Assembly (NCBI GenBank): GCA_034437755.1
Contig: DAOTTV010000187.1
Coordinates: forward strand, 7,304 to 71,303
Source of the DNA: JAUZRW01 sp034437755
GTDB lineage: Bacteria; Chloroflexota; Anaerolineae; Aggregatilineales; Phototrophicaceae
Direction of reading: 5' to 3'
DNA length: 64,000 nucleotides
The position numbers and the translations under genes are program-made. This document shows positions 16,577 through 25,521 of the stretch, in pieces (the stretch's first letter is position 1; every line of letters starts with the position of its first letter). The notes below the pieces were generated by a model. That model was not told the origin of the DNA and searched no databases. It was given only the letters and a program-made list of their open reading frames with translations.

Positions 16577-17020
16577 TTAATCTTCTAAATCGAGGCGAAA
16601 ATGCGATTGTCCGACGCTCAAAATATCGCCATCCGTGATAATCACAGGCATCTCGATCGGCTCACCATTGAGCAATGTGCCATTGCGACTATTACGATCT
16701 TCGAGCCACCATTGCCCGTCACGCAGGGTGATAGTCGCGTGTTCACTGCTGGTGAAGCTATCATCCAGCACGACGCTATTCGTCGGCGAACGCCCAAAAC
16801 TCGTGAGCGGACGCAGAGCATGGCTATCGCCCGTCGGGACGTACATCTCGTCCAGTTGTAATAAATGTGATAGCTTGCCGTAACTGCGCTTGCTCGCCTG
16901 CGTTTGGGTCGCTGTCAGGCGATAATCGCGCCACAGCACCACGATTAAAGCTGTGAACATCGCCAGCAAGAGCGCACCGGAGAGTATGCGTAAGATGAAA
17001 AGCGTTATATCAAGTGCCAC
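16577..17020 (-). CDS. FHA-domain membrane protein (FhaB/FipA-like)
   Basis: A 147-residue protein with one N-terminal TM helix (about 5-27) and a C-terminal forkhead-associated domain. The phosphothreonine-binding loops are visible as FGRSPTNSVVLDD, SSEHATI and DRNSRNGTLLNGE. This architecture equals actinobacterial FhaB, which binds phosphorylated partners of the cell-wall machinery. No Ser/Thr kinase or phosphatase gene lies in the window. The gene starts 9 bp after the fhaA-like gene. Confidence 0.85.
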   Translation of the reverse strand: MALDITLFILRILSGALLLAMFTALIVVLWRDYRLTATQTQASKRSYGKLSHLLQLDEMYVPTGDSHALRPLTSFGRSPTNSVVLDDSFTSSEHATITLRDGQWWLEDRNSRNGTLLNGEPIEMPVIITDGDILSVGQSHFRLDLED

Positions 17021-17029
17021 ATATGTGCC

Positions 17030-17818
17030 TTAAGTATCGATCGGGTCGAGTGATTGGGTCGGGCTGGGTGTGATCGGGTCGTCGGCATCGTCAACGTAGA
17101 CGAGGCGCGTCGCCCCGATCTGAATCACGTCGCCGGCTTGCAGGTGATGCTCGCGCGTTCGCACCCTGTTGACGAACAAGCCAGCACGGCTATCAACATC
17201 GAACAAGACATACGTGCCGAAGCGCAGGCGTAATTGGGCATGGTGGCGCGAGGCATAGGCATCATCGAGGATGATGTGATTGTCATCACTGCGACCAATA
17301 TTAATCAGCGGTTCAGTCAGTGGGATATTGCGCTTGCCTTCGATGATGAAATGCGCGTTTAAGGGTGGGATATGCTTGGTCGGCAGGCGCACCGGTTGCA
17401 TCCCTTCGGTGCTATTCTCTTGATCGTCGCGATGCCGCGCCCGCACGATGACTTGCGTCGGTTTTAGTTTGGGGTTCGCCACGATTTTAATCGACGGTTG
17501 ACCGTGCAAGCGATACCCCGCGTGGGTAGCCAGTTCGATCAATTGCTCGGTCAAGAGCGTGCCCAATGGCGGGCGCGTCTGCATGACTTTGCTCTGCAAA
17601 TTGGGATGCAGGTGTAGAATATATTCGTTCGGCGCAATCGGGCGCTGATCGGTCTCCGGTGGCGATGGGCGCAGGTTATCTTCCATGCTTCGCGCCAGTT
17701 GTATCGCCATATCATGCGCACTCACCTGTCGCCGAAACAGAGTCGTGAAGGCGCTTTCCACCAATTTTTCGATTTGGCTTTCTAGTCGGGTGATGTGTTT
17801 ATCGTTCATGCTGTGCAT
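17030..17818 (-). CDS. FhaA-like protein: DUF3662 plus FHA domain
   Basis: A protein of about 262 residues. The N-terminal ~115 residues match the FhaA-type DUF3662 domain (ESAFTTLFRRQVSAHDMAIQLARS-like start), followed by a linker and a C-terminal FHA domain (about 160-250) with LINIGRSDDNHIILDD, SRHHAQLR and DSRAGLFVN. In Actinobacteria FhaA binds phosphorylated MviN/MurJ and modulates peptidoglycan synthesis. ATG 17818 is used here; the frame also allows TTG 17830, which has AGGTGA just upstream, or ATG 17809. It heads the fhaA-fhaB-SDR-mtnP-rodA-PBP series. Confidence 0.85.
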   Translation of the reverse strand: MHSMNDKHITRLESQIEKLVESAFTTLFRRQVSAHDMAIQLARSMEDNLRPSPPETDQRPIAPNEYILHLHPNLQSKVMQTRPPLGTLLTEQLIELATHAGYRLHGQPSIKIVANPKLKPTQVIVRARHRDDQENSTEGMQPVRLPTKHIPPLNAHFIIEGKRNIPLTEPLINIGRSDDNHIILDDAYASRHHAQLRLRFGTYVLFDVDSRAGLFVNRVRTREHHLQAGDVIQIGATRLVYVDDADDPITPSPTQSLDPIDT

Positions 17819-17936
17819 TATACGCGCCAACAGTCACCTGTGACAATGTAGCACTCGCAGCGTGGGGCGAGCGTCATGTGCTGGCGCGGGGCCAGCCCAC
17901 TGACGAACTCGCCCGCTTGCCAGCAATTATCGTCGT

Positions 17937-19286
17937 TTACTCGACAAAGTTGGGCCAATTGTTGTTGATGGTGATATTCTCTTCGCTTGCTTCGACTTGC
18001 GCTTCTAACCATGATGCAAACTGCGACTGTACCACGCGATCACGCTCGGCGCCTTCGACATCGCGTTCTTCACGAGCACGCACTTGTAACACATGGAAGC
18101 CAAATTCTGATTCGACGGTGACCAGCGCCCCAATCTCGGCTGAGAGTACAGCGTCGCGGAAAGCGGAGACATAGTTCGCCGCTGGTGCCCAGCCTAACTC
18201 ACCCCCGCGACCACCAGATTGAGTATCGGTGGATTGTGCGCGGGCAATCGCCGCGAAAGACTCGCCATTTTCCAGTGCTTCGGCGATCGCGTCGGCTTCT
18301 TGCTGGGTTTCGACCAGAATATGGCGGGCGTTGACGTAGGTTGCCGTATCACTGCCGAAGAGCGTCTCTGCCAGTGCTTGACGGCGGGCTTCGCGCGCGA
18401 AGAAGGCTTCGACCGCGCTATTGCCGACGCCACCTTGCTGGCGGATGTTCTCACGGAAGATTTCTTGGCTCTCTTCGAAGTTCTCGCGCACCTGCTCCGC
18501 GTTCAAGGTCGGTGATGGCACAATTGTCGGCGATTGTGTCGGTTCATCGACTGTTTCCGTCGCCTCTTCCGCTTCTTCGGTCGCCTCCTCAGGCGCTTCC
18601 GTCTGTGTAGCGGTCGGGAGAGGTGTCGGGCTGGGTGTCGGTGAGACAAAAGGTGTTGGGGTCTCGGTCGGGATCGGCGTTTCGGTCGGGTCAGCACCGA
18701 TCAGCGCGGCTTCTGTCGGATCATAGCCGAAGAAGTCGTTCTCACGTTGTTGGATGCGATCTTCATCGACAGTGATGTCGCGTTCGTCTAATTCCTGACG
18801 GATAATCTCATCTTCGATCATATCGTCAATCACGCGCTGACCGAGAATATCCACGAACTGGAATTCTTGCGCCCATTGTTGCAGTTGTTGGTCATTCTGC
18901 GCCAGTTGATCGACTTCAATGCCGAAGGCGGCGGCTTGTTGCTCTAACTGCGAGAGACGCGCGTTGTACTGTTGCAGGATGTAGGCTTGCTCGAACCCGA
19001 TACGCTCGCGGAATTCGCTCACGGTAATGCGCTCACCGTTGACGGTGGCGACGGCCTGATTGGGCGTGATCAAATACCGGAAAGCCAGCGCGATGGCGAT
19101 AATCAAGACGATCACCACGCCGATGACCTGCGTACTACGGATCAGCAGTCCGTTCAGCGCTTCGTTGCGTTCTTCGCGGGTCGTCGGGTCACCCAGCAGG
19201 CGCGACAGCCATACTTGTTCAATGATGGGTTCATCCGGGGCGCGGCGGTCTTTCTTTGGCAAGCCGATATTTTGTCTTTTTGCCAT
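17937..19286 (-). CDS. Membrane-anchored parvulin-type peptidyl-prolyl isomerase (PrsA/SurA-like foldase)
   Basis: A 449-residue protein: basic cytosolic N-terminus, TM helix (about 52-73), a SurA_N-like chaperone region (VATVNGERITVSEFRER), a low-complexity Pro/Thr/Glu insert (about 200-260) and a parvulin domain (about 320-410). The parvulin domain starts VNARHILVETQQEADAIAE and includes GGRGGELGWAP and VESEFGFHVLQV. It should assist folding of secreted proteins outside the membrane. The long Glu-rich insert splits the chaperone core and is unusual. The gene follows rpsR after 142 bp that contain a long hairpin. Confidence 0.88.
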   Translation of the reverse strand: MAKRQNIGLPKKDRRAPDEPIIEQVWLSRLLGDPTTREERNEALNGLLIRSTQVIGVVIVLIIAIALAFRYLITPNQAVATVNGERITVSEFRERIGFEQAYILQQYNARLSQLEQQAAAFGIEVDQLAQNDQQLQQWAQEFQFVDILGQRVIDDMIEDEIIRQELDERDITVDEDRIQQRENDFFGYDPTEAALIGADPTETPIPTETPTPFVSPTPSPTPLPTATQTEAPEEATEEAEEATETVDEPTQSPTIVPSPTLNAEQVRENFEESQEIFRENIRQQGGVGNSAVEAFFAREARRQALAETLFGSDTATYVNARHILVETQQEADAIAEALENGESFAAIARAQSTDTQSGGRGGELGWAPAANYVSAFRDAVLSAEIGALVTVESEFGFHVLQVRAREERDVEGAERDRVVQSQFASWLEAQVEASEENITINNNWPNFVE

Positions 19287-19345
19287 GTAAAAAGCTCCTC
19301 ACTGTTGCATGCAAGAGTTCAAGTCACAAAACAGCCACATCTTAA

Positions 19346-19387
19346 CATAGTCTGCGTGGATGATGAGGGCATCGTCCGCAGACTATG
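19346..19387. terminator. Long hairpin between rpsR and the foldase gene
   Basis: The arms at 19346-19364 and 19371-19387 pair over about 17 bp with a 2-nt bulge and one G-U pair around the 6-nt loop GAGGGC. It lies 42 bp after the rpsR stop. No good T-run follows on the minus strand, so it may be a partial terminator, an RNA-processing site or an attenuator separating ribosomal-protein from foldase expression. Confidence 0.5.
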
Positions 19388-19428
19388 CCCTTGCAGGGTG
19401 CGATGATGGCTGATTATCGGCTCGGGTC

Positions 19429-19653
19429 TTAGTCGTTATCTGCGACGAAAGGTAAGAGAGCCAACATCCGCGCCCGCTTCACCTCGCGGGCAAGTTCGCG
19501 CTGGCAACGCGCACAATTGCCGGTTTGGCGACGGGGTTTAATCTTACCAACTTCGTTGATCTGTCGGCGCAGGGTATCAACATCTTTGTAGTCAAAGCAT
19601 TTGCCATCTGGGCAATAGCTAAAGCGTCCGCGCCGTCCTCTTCTGCGTGCCAT
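19429..19653 (-). CDS. rpsR: 30S ribosomal protein S18
   Basis: A 74-residue small-subunit protein with the S18 core (DYKDVDTLRRQINEVGKIKPRR and RELAREVKRARMLALLPFV, read as two adjacent segments). Four cysteines (Cys14, Cys19, Cys47, Cys50: CPDGKC and CARC) indicate the zinc-binding form of S18. It is the last gene of the conserved rpsF-ssb-rpsR cluster; rplI, often next, is not here. Start ATG 19653 has a GGAGAAAC box upstream. Confidence 0.95.
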   Translation of the reverse strand: MARRRGRRGRFSYCPDGKCFDYKDVDTLRRQINEVGKIKPRRQTGNCARCQRELAREVKRARMLALLPFVADND

Positions 19654-19692
19654 GGTTGTTTCTCCTTTGGTTCACTGGTGGTCTATCATGCG

Positions 19693-20085
19693 TCAAAACG
19701 CATAATCATCTGGTTTATCATCATAATCTTGAATGTGATGGTGCGAGCCTTGTCGGTCGCCCAGCACAATCATTTCATTTGCGACAAGTTCCGTACGAAA
19801 GTGTTTTTTGCCGCTGTTATCTTCCCAGCCGCGCGTTTGTAAACGACCTTCAATGTATACCTGCTGTCCTTTGTTGAGGTGCGTGTTGCAAATCTCTGCT
19901 AGATTGCCCCATGCCACCACGTTGAACCACTCGGTCTCTTCGTGGCGCTCCCCTTCTGCGGATGTCCAACTGCGGCTGGTCGCCACGCTGAAACTGGTCA
20001 CAGCTCGCCCGCTGGGGGTATAGCGCATCTCCGGATCGCGCCCGAGATGCCCGATAATCATGACTTTATTCAATCCGCGTCCCAT
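19693..20085 (-). CDS. ssb: Single-stranded DNA-binding protein
   Basis: A 130-residue OB-fold SSB (GRGLNKVMIIGHLGRDPEMR, then EWFNVVAWGNLAEI and KGQQVYIEGRLQTR). The acidic tail ends KPDDYAF, a variant of the usual DDDIPF tip that recruits partner proteins. ATG 20085 is preferred over GTG 20106 because it fits the conserved N-terminus and has GGAAGG upstream. It lies between rpsF and rpsR, the standard gene order. Confidence 0.93.
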   Translation of the reverse strand: MGRGLNKVMIIGHLGRDPEMRYTPSGRAVTSFSVATSRSWTSAEGERHEETEWFNVVAWGNLAEICNTHLNKGQQVYIEGRLQTRGWEDNSGKKHFRTELVANEMIVLGDRQGSHHHIQDYDDKPDDYAF

Positions 20086-20166
20086 AAATTGTATGCCTTC
20101 CCTCACATTAGCTTGACGCTGTATATAACAACTCAGTCGGGCACATTATAACGCAGAATGCCAATT

Positions 20167-20526
20167 TTATGCGTCGTCTGCTGTTTCTTCGGCTTCTTCC
20201 AGCGCGCGCCGTTCCGATTCTTCGTCGCGGAACACGGCATGACGCAAGACCGACTCGTATAACTTCAAGTTGAGTTCGAGTTCCGGCAGGTGGCGCGTGT
20301 CAATATCAGCGTAGAACAGAATATACTGTCCATCGCGCTGACCGTCGATCTCGTAGGCGAGCCGACGACGACCGAGCAAATTACGGTCAATCTTGGTCAC
20401 TTGCCCCACTTGTCCTTCGATTTCGGTGCTAGTTTCGATCCAGGCGATCACCTGATCGATCGCCAGTTGCATTTCGTCATCCGGTTGGATGCGAAAAATA
20501 ACGGGAATCTCGTATGCATGAATCAT
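20167..20526 (-). CDS. rpsF: 30S ribosomal protein S6
   Basis: A 119-residue protein with the S6 fold (HAYEIPVIFRIQPDD, then KIDRNLLGRRRLAYEIDGQ, and ELNLKLYESVLRHAVFR), ending in a Glu-rich tail typical of S6. S6 binds S18 on the platform of the small subunit. ATG 20526 is preferred to the upstream GTG 20568 because it matches the family N-terminus and has GGGAAGGAG upstream. First gene of the rpsF-ssb-rpsR operon. Confidence 0.92.
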   Translation of the reverse strand: MIHAYEIPVIFRIQPDDEMQLAIDQVIAWIETSTEIEGQVGQVTKIDRNLLGRRRLAYEIDGQRDGQYILFYADIDTRHLPELELNLKLYESVLRHAVFRDEESERRALEEAEETADDA

Positions 20527-20604
20527 GGAATTTGGTATCTCCTTCCCATGAGTATAGCCCCACTTCACGCGAGTGCGCCGTATGGAGCGGAAAGTTGTGG
20601 TTGA

Positions 20605-20632
20605 TAGAAATGAAAGACCTCATTACGAGGTC
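20605..20632 (-). terminator. Terminator after the exopolysaccharide operon
   Basis: On the minus strand a perfect 6-bp stem (GACCTC/GAGGTC, 20632-20627 with 20621-20616) with loop GTAAT is followed by TTTCATTTC. It is 11 bp past the stop of the O-antigen ligase-like gene, so it should end the 26.4-20.6 kb transcript ahead of rpsF. Confidence 0.6.
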
Positions 20633-20643
20633 AGACTGCGATG

Positions 20644-22143
20644 TTAGACGATTTTAGACGTTTCATCAAGCGTGGATTCGTCCTGTCTCGCCCGCTCTAG
20701 CACGAGGCGCGAACTAGCAATCGCCAGCGCGACAATCAACCAGAACCACGTAATCGACGCTTGAAAATCAAGCCGGAAGTAATACAAATCCGTGATCGCA
20801 TTGACAAGAGCGACCATCAAAGCGACATGATAACCCAGATGAATCGAGTCGAGTTCTTCGTCGTATCGGGCATAGCGCCACGCACGATAGCCATAAGCGA
20901 AGATACCGCCCATCGCCAGCAAAAAGATCAGCACGCCCGTGATGCCAATTTGATTAGCCATCATCAAGTACATGTTAGCGACATCCGTGTAAACATCGTT
21001 GGTCGGTGTACCCGTGAAGCCGATGCCAAAAATCGGATACTGCTGAATCAGGTTAAGCGCGTCCGTCCACTCACCGATACGCATCTGTGTGGCTAAATCC
21101 TCACTGCGGAACGCCTGCACGATACGATAGAGATACTGCTGGGTCTGCGGCAAGAAGAGCATCAGCACGCCCGCAACTCCTAGAATCGGGATGAAGCGAT
21201 GATAACGGATGAAGGCGATCACGACTAACCCACTCGCCAGCGCGAGGAACGACCCGCGCGAGGAACTGAGCAAGAGCGCGAAGCCCACCACGCACAACAC
21301 GATAAACGCCACCCAGCGATACTTGAGTACCGGCTTTTGGGCGAAGACCTGTGGCGCAATCATCGCGGCGGCGATCGACAGCATTCCGCCGAGTGTGTTG
21401 GGGTCAACCCAGGTGCCGATAGCACGCTCACCCAGCGCCGGATTGGACTCGATGTAACGGATCACGCCGCCGTTAGGATAGCCGATGCGCGACAGACGCA
21501 CCAGCAGACGTTCTGCCAGCCCATCGGGCAGAGCATAGAGGAAGATCGCCAGTGCCGCCTGTAACCCGACGAAGAGCATCACCACCAGCACCAACCGCCG
21601 CAGGGTCTGCGGATCACGCAGGAGATCGACGAGGATGAACGCGAGGCTGATGCTCAAGAGCGTCTCGGCAAATTGACGGATGATATTCGGTTGAGGACTG
21701 CCATAGCGCATCCCCATGAAGAAGCCGAAGATCAGCCACATCGTATAGAGCAGAACGCCGATATGCACCGGCGCAAACTGCAAATTATGACGTTTGCCCG
21801 TCGCCCATTGCAAAATATATACGCCGACAAAGGCTACCAGTTCCAGATCAATCAGCGTCGGTGTGATACCAATCTCAATCGGGAACGTGCCAAAGGGCAA
21901 CATCAGCACGACGGCGATCAAGCCATAGAGCGCAAGGCGCACATCCATCAGGATGAATAGCCCCGCCAACACGCCCCCCAGCACACCAATCGTGATCGTC
22001 GGGCCAGTCGTCACCAGCAATAAGCCGACGCTCCCGCCGATCACGCCGATGAGTAAGCCGACGATCAGACCGTAGAAGCGCGGATGTAAGCCTAACACCC
22101 ACTCTTTAACATTGCGGACTGCGTTTGACTCTGTAATTTGCAT
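20644..22143 (-). CDS. O-antigen ligase/polymerase family membrane protein
   Basis: A 499-residue polytopic protein of the Wzy/WaaL (O-antigen ligase) superfamily. The long extracytoplasmic loop and following helices carry VDPNTLGGMLSIAAAM, SSSRGSFLALASGL and YPIFGIGFTGTPTN, the usual landmarks. Such proteins join or polymerise lipid-linked oligosaccharides outside the membrane. It is the last gene of a tight four-gene minus-strand operon (5 bp after the YfhO-like gene) and probably assembles the glycan made by the neighbouring GT2 and GT4 enzymes. Confidence 0.85.
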   Translation of the reverse strand: MQITESNAVRNVKEWVLGLHPRFYGLIVGLLIGVIGGSVGLLLVTTGPTITIGVLGGVLAGLFILMDVRLALYGLIAVVLMLPFGTFPIEIGITPTLIDLELVAFVGVYILQWATGKRHNLQFAPVHIGVLLYTMWLIFGFFMGMRYGSPQPNIIRQFAETLLSISLAFILVDLLRDPQTLRRLVLVVMLFVGLQAALAIFLYALPDGLAERLLVRLSRIGYPNGGVIRYIESNPALGERAIGTWVDPNTLGGMLSIAAAMIAPQVFAQKPVLKYRWVAFIVLCVVGFALLLSSSRGSFLALASGLVVIAFIRYHRFIPILGVAGVLMLFLPQTQQYLYRIVQAFRSEDLATQMRIGEWTDALNLIQQYPIFGIGFTGTPTNDVYTDVANMYLMMANQIGITGVLIFLLAMGGIFAYGYRAWRYARYDEELDSIHLGYHVALMVALVNAITDLYYFRLDFQASITWFWLIVALAIASSRLVLERARQDESTLDETSKIV

Positions 22144-22148
22144 GTGGT

Positions 22149-24392
22149 TTACGTCTCCTCTCGGCTAATTCTGCGTCCGATCCACATCAGCGCACCGATT
22201 GAAAGTGCGCCCCACGTCACGGCACTGAGCATCGCCCCGATGCGAAACGAAAGCGGACGATAGTGTAATTGTATCTGATGTTCGCCAGCTGGCACATAGA
22301 TCGCGCTCAACGCACCGTAAGCCCGTAGAATATCCGTTGGTTCGCCGTTGCGAGTCGCGATCCAGCCCGGATAATCGACATGCGCCAGCGACAAGAGCGC
22401 ATTATTCGGCGTGGATACGTCGATCGTCAGTGCTTCGGGATCGAACTGCGTGATATGCGCCCGACTCTCTGCTGGCGGGGTATCCGGCAAGTCTAACCCG
22501 AGTGGCGCATCGTCGACAGAGCGCACGAGAATCACCGTCGTGCGTGGGTCGAAAGCGGGGTCTTGTAGCAGGGCTAACGCGAATGCGTCGCTATCAAGTA
22601 TCTCGGCATCGTAGACCAAGTGCGCGAACGGGCGTGGGTCGTCGAGTTCATGCACGTAAAGCGCCCCGTGACGGTCTGACCCTTCGCCGATGACCGTCGT
22701 CGGCGTGCCGTAACGCTCACGCTCACTGAAGACGTAGCGCACCGCGAATAATTCCCACGCCAGCGGATTATTGGTGAAATTAGCGTCGATAATGCGCTGA
22801 GCGTCGGCTAAAAATAGCGGGCTGATGCCGCGCATGTCCATCACGCCGTAAAGACTGCCATAATTGCCTTCGAGTCCGCGAAAGCCATCGACGCGATACG
22901 GTTGGTCGGGGGCATCGTCGAGCGCAATCTGCACAATCGGCGGCGGTGCAAGGCTGATCTGCTCCTGCGGCGGGATGGGGTCGTAGTTGCTCTCAGCGCC
23001 CATGTTAACGCTGAACAATTCAAAGACCATCAAGAGGGCGAGTGCCCAAATCCAGCGTGGCGATTGCCAGTAGAGCAAGCCCAGCAGGACGCAGGCGATC
23101 AACCAGCTAAAGACAAAAGTACCGACGTGTACGCCGAACCCCGTCCCAACGTCGCCAATCCAACCGACGAAGAACATCAACGCTAGCACGCCCAGCACCG
23201 CGACCAAGCCCTGTACAACACGGCGCACAAACGACGATAGCGCGCGCTCTGCCAGATAGACCGCGCCCAGACCCGCCAGAATCGCCAGACTATTGGCGAC
23301 GACGAACGCTGCCCGTTCCTGCCCGCGGAAGAAGGTCAAGCCCGGGATGAGATAATACACCGCCTGATAAAACGCTGTGTTGCCGCCGAAGCTATGTAGG
23401 AGTCCGACGATGCCTGCCCCACCCCAGAATACACTTGTCGCCTGGCGATAGCGCACAGCGACCAGCACCAGTGCCAGCGCCGGAATGCCGACATAGAGCG
23501 GTGAGAAGAGACTGACACCCCCCGGCACAATCACCTGCATCACGTCCTGTATCGGGAAGCCGTTGGCTTTCGCGTCGAAGCCCAGATTGCCGCGTGATGC
23601 CAACGCCAGATACTCGACCCCCGGCAGAAACGTGATCGCTGTCGTGCCGAACGTGATCGCGCCCATAGCCATTGTCGCGCTGACGAAGGCCCGCCAACCG
23701 ATACGCGCCGTGTAACAACGATAGCCCAGCCATGCCACCAGCAAATAAGTCGAGAACCAGCTTGTCTGTGGATGGCCAGCTAACCACGAAACGCCCAGAG
23801 CAAATCCGGCGACCGCTAGCCAGCGCCACTGGATACGCTCAGTGCGCGTCGCTTCCAGAATACCGAGCGTGCCTAGTGGCAACCACACTGCCGCCTCCAG
23901 CAGAGCGAGTTGTAAGGGCGGATAGCCCGCCGTGAACCCCCCATAGCCGATGATAATCGCGCTGATGAATGCACCGCCGATGCTGTAGGGGCGTGTATAG
24001 GTCAGGCGACGCACGAAGGCGTACATCAGCAGGGTGTAGATCAGAACGTGCGCGATGGCTTCTAATTCGAGGACGTGATAGGTCATGCCGCTATTTGTCA
24101 GAGCGGCAATGGCGATCGTCAGCAGGCGCGGCGGGTAAAAGATAGCGGCCTGTGTATCGCCGATGAAGGGCAAGCCGCCGTTGTTATATGGATTCCACAG
24201 TGGCACCTCGCCCTGTGCCATGCGCTCGTACTGATAACCAGCGAAAGCGACGAACTGCGCCGAAAAATCGCCTTGTTTAAACGATGCTTGATCGGCGATA
24301 ATCGGCGTGAGGATGCGCCAGAAGAACAGCACCCATAAAACCACCAGTACAGCAATTGCCAGCACGTCTCGATGCCACAACTTACGTATCAT
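22149..24392 (-). CDS. YfhO-family GT-C type membrane glycosyltransferase
   Basis: A 747-residue protein with about 12-13 helices and a C-terminal soluble portion of about 250 residues. The N-terminal loop (FVAFAGYQYERMAQGEVPLW, NPYNNGGLPFIGDTQAA) matches YfhO/DUF6044-like GT-C proteins, as does LFRGQERAAF-type sequence (FFRGQERAAFVV). YfhO of Bacillus glycosylates lipoteichoic acid; the acceptor here is unknown but an extracellular glycan or lipid is likely. It overlaps the GT4 gene upstream by 11 nt. Confidence 0.8.
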   Translation of the reverse strand: MIRKLWHRDVLAIAVLVVLWVLFFWRILTPIIADQASFKQGDFSAQFVAFAGYQYERMAQGEVPLWNPYNNGGLPFIGDTQAAIFYPPRLLTIAIAALTNSGMTYHVLELEAIAHVLIYTLLMYAFVRRLTYTRPYSIGGAFISAIIIGYGGFTAGYPPLQLALLEAAVWLPLGTLGILEATRTERIQWRWLAVAGFALGVSWLAGHPQTSWFSTYLLVAWLGYRCYTARIGWRAFVSATMAMGAITFGTTAITFLPGVEYLALASRGNLGFDAKANGFPIQDVMQVIVPGGVSLFSPLYVGIPALALVLVAVRYRQATSVFWGGAGIVGLLHSFGGNTAFYQAVYYLIPGLTFFRGQERAAFVVANSLAILAGLGAVYLAERALSSFVRRVVQGLVAVLGVLALMFFVGWIGDVGTGFGVHVGTFVFSWLIACVLLGLLYWQSPRWIWALALLMVFELFSVNMGAESNYDPIPPQEQISLAPPPIVQIALDDAPDQPYRVDGFRGLEGNYGSLYGVMDMRGISPLFLADAQRIIDANFTNNPLAWELFAVRYVFSERERYGTPTTVIGEGSDRHGALYVHELDDPRPFAHLVYDAEILDSDAFALALLQDPAFDPRTTVILVRSVDDAPLGLDLPDTPPAESRAHITQFDPEALTIDVSTPNNALLSLAHVDYPGWIATRNGEPTDILRAYGALSAIYVPAGEHQIQLHYRPLSFRIGAMLSAVTWGALSIGALMWIGRRISREET

Positions 24393-25521
24393 CAGCGATT
24401 ACCTCCTTAAAAAGTTGCAGGGTCTGCACAGCGACACCTTCCCATGAGAAGTGCTGACGCAAGGTATTCGCGCCACGTCGGAACGCGTCACGGCGTGCCG
24501 GATGCTGATATAGCTCGCGCAATGCCTCAGCCAGTGCGTCGCTATCATCCGGTGTGACCATGTACAGATTATCGGCGGCGAAGTGCGGTTGTGGTTGCGC
24601 CGGACAGGTCGTCACGATACAGCACGCATGTTGGATCGCCGTCGTCAAGCTACTGCGCCGATAACTCGCCCCATCGCGGAACGGCAAGGTCACGACATCG
24701 GACGCGTTGAGATACGCTGTCACGTCGTCATTACTGGCATATCCCGTCCATGTGATGCTGTCAGCTAACGCTAGATCAGCGATTTGGCGATCAATCGTAT
24801 CAGCGTAAGTCGCGTTGGTCGCATCAGACGCGCCGGTACGCCCGCCGATCATCAGCAAACGCACTGGAATCGAATCAGCACGCAAATGGGCAATCGCCCG
24901 CAACAGGTGATCAATCCCCTTGCTATGATTGACGAAGCCGAAATGCGCCAGCAAATACGTTGCGTCGTCCGCGCCTACTTTGCGCCGCCACGCCTCACGG
25001 TCATAAGTTGGCGGTAGGTGCGCGGGAATACTGCTGGCGAGCGGTATCATGGCACTGTGCGCGAGATGTTGCACCCGCGCATAATCGGCGCTGTTGGTGG
25101 TGATGACCCCGTGTGAGTGCCGCGCAAGGTGCATCACAATCCAATCCCGGAGTCGCCCCGCTTTCGGGAATAAATACGGAAAGCGCAAATCATGGAAGGT
25201 CGTCACGAAGGGCACACGCAACAATTGCGGATAAAAATGCACCAGCGGCGACATATCATACGCGGCTGTCTGAAAGTGCATGTTCACCAGATCGAGCTTG
25301 TGTGCCGCTATCCATTGCCGCAACGCCAGCACCGATCGCCAGCCCCACCCCTGTGCATGCTGATACAGCGGGACATCCGGCGTTTGTTGGCGGGCGGCTT
25401 GCTGGCTGAACACACAGACAGTGTGCCTCTGTGCGCTCAAGGCATGGGCGAGGCTGGCGGTAAAATCAGCGATGCCCCCCTGCATCGGTGGGAATTCGCC
25501 GCTTATCAGTCCAATACGCAT
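24382..25521 (-). CDS. Glycosyltransferase family 4
   Basis: A 379-residue GT-B enzyme. The N-terminal Rossmann half begins MRIGLISGEFPPMQGGIADF. The C-terminal nucleotide-sugar half carries LLAHFGFVNHSKGIDHLLRA and FRDGASYRRSSLTTAIQHAC, where the donor-binding Glu region has drifted. It transfers sugar from an NDP donor in the cytoplasm. ATG 25521 is chosen because it gives the family N-terminus and overlaps the previous stop by one base (TAATG). Second gene of the EPS operon. Confidence 0.88.
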   Translation of the reverse strand: MRIGLISGEFPPMQGGIADFTASLAHALSAQRHTVCVFSQQAARQQTPDVPLYQHAQGWGWRSVLALRQWIAAHKLDLVNMHFQTAAYDMSPLVHFYPQLLRVPFVTTFHDLRFPYLFPKAGRLRDWIVMHLARHSHGVITTNSADYARVQHLAHSAMIPLASSIPAHLPPTYDREAWRRKVGADDATYLLAHFGFVNHSKGIDHLLRAIAHLRADSIPVRLLMIGGRTGASDATNATYADTIDRQIADLALADSITWTGYASNDDVTAYLNASDVVTLPFRDGASYRRSSLTTAIQHACCIVTTCPAQPQPHFAADNLYMVTPDDSDALAEALRELYQHPARRDAFRRGANTLRQHFSWEGVAVQTLQLFKEVIADDT

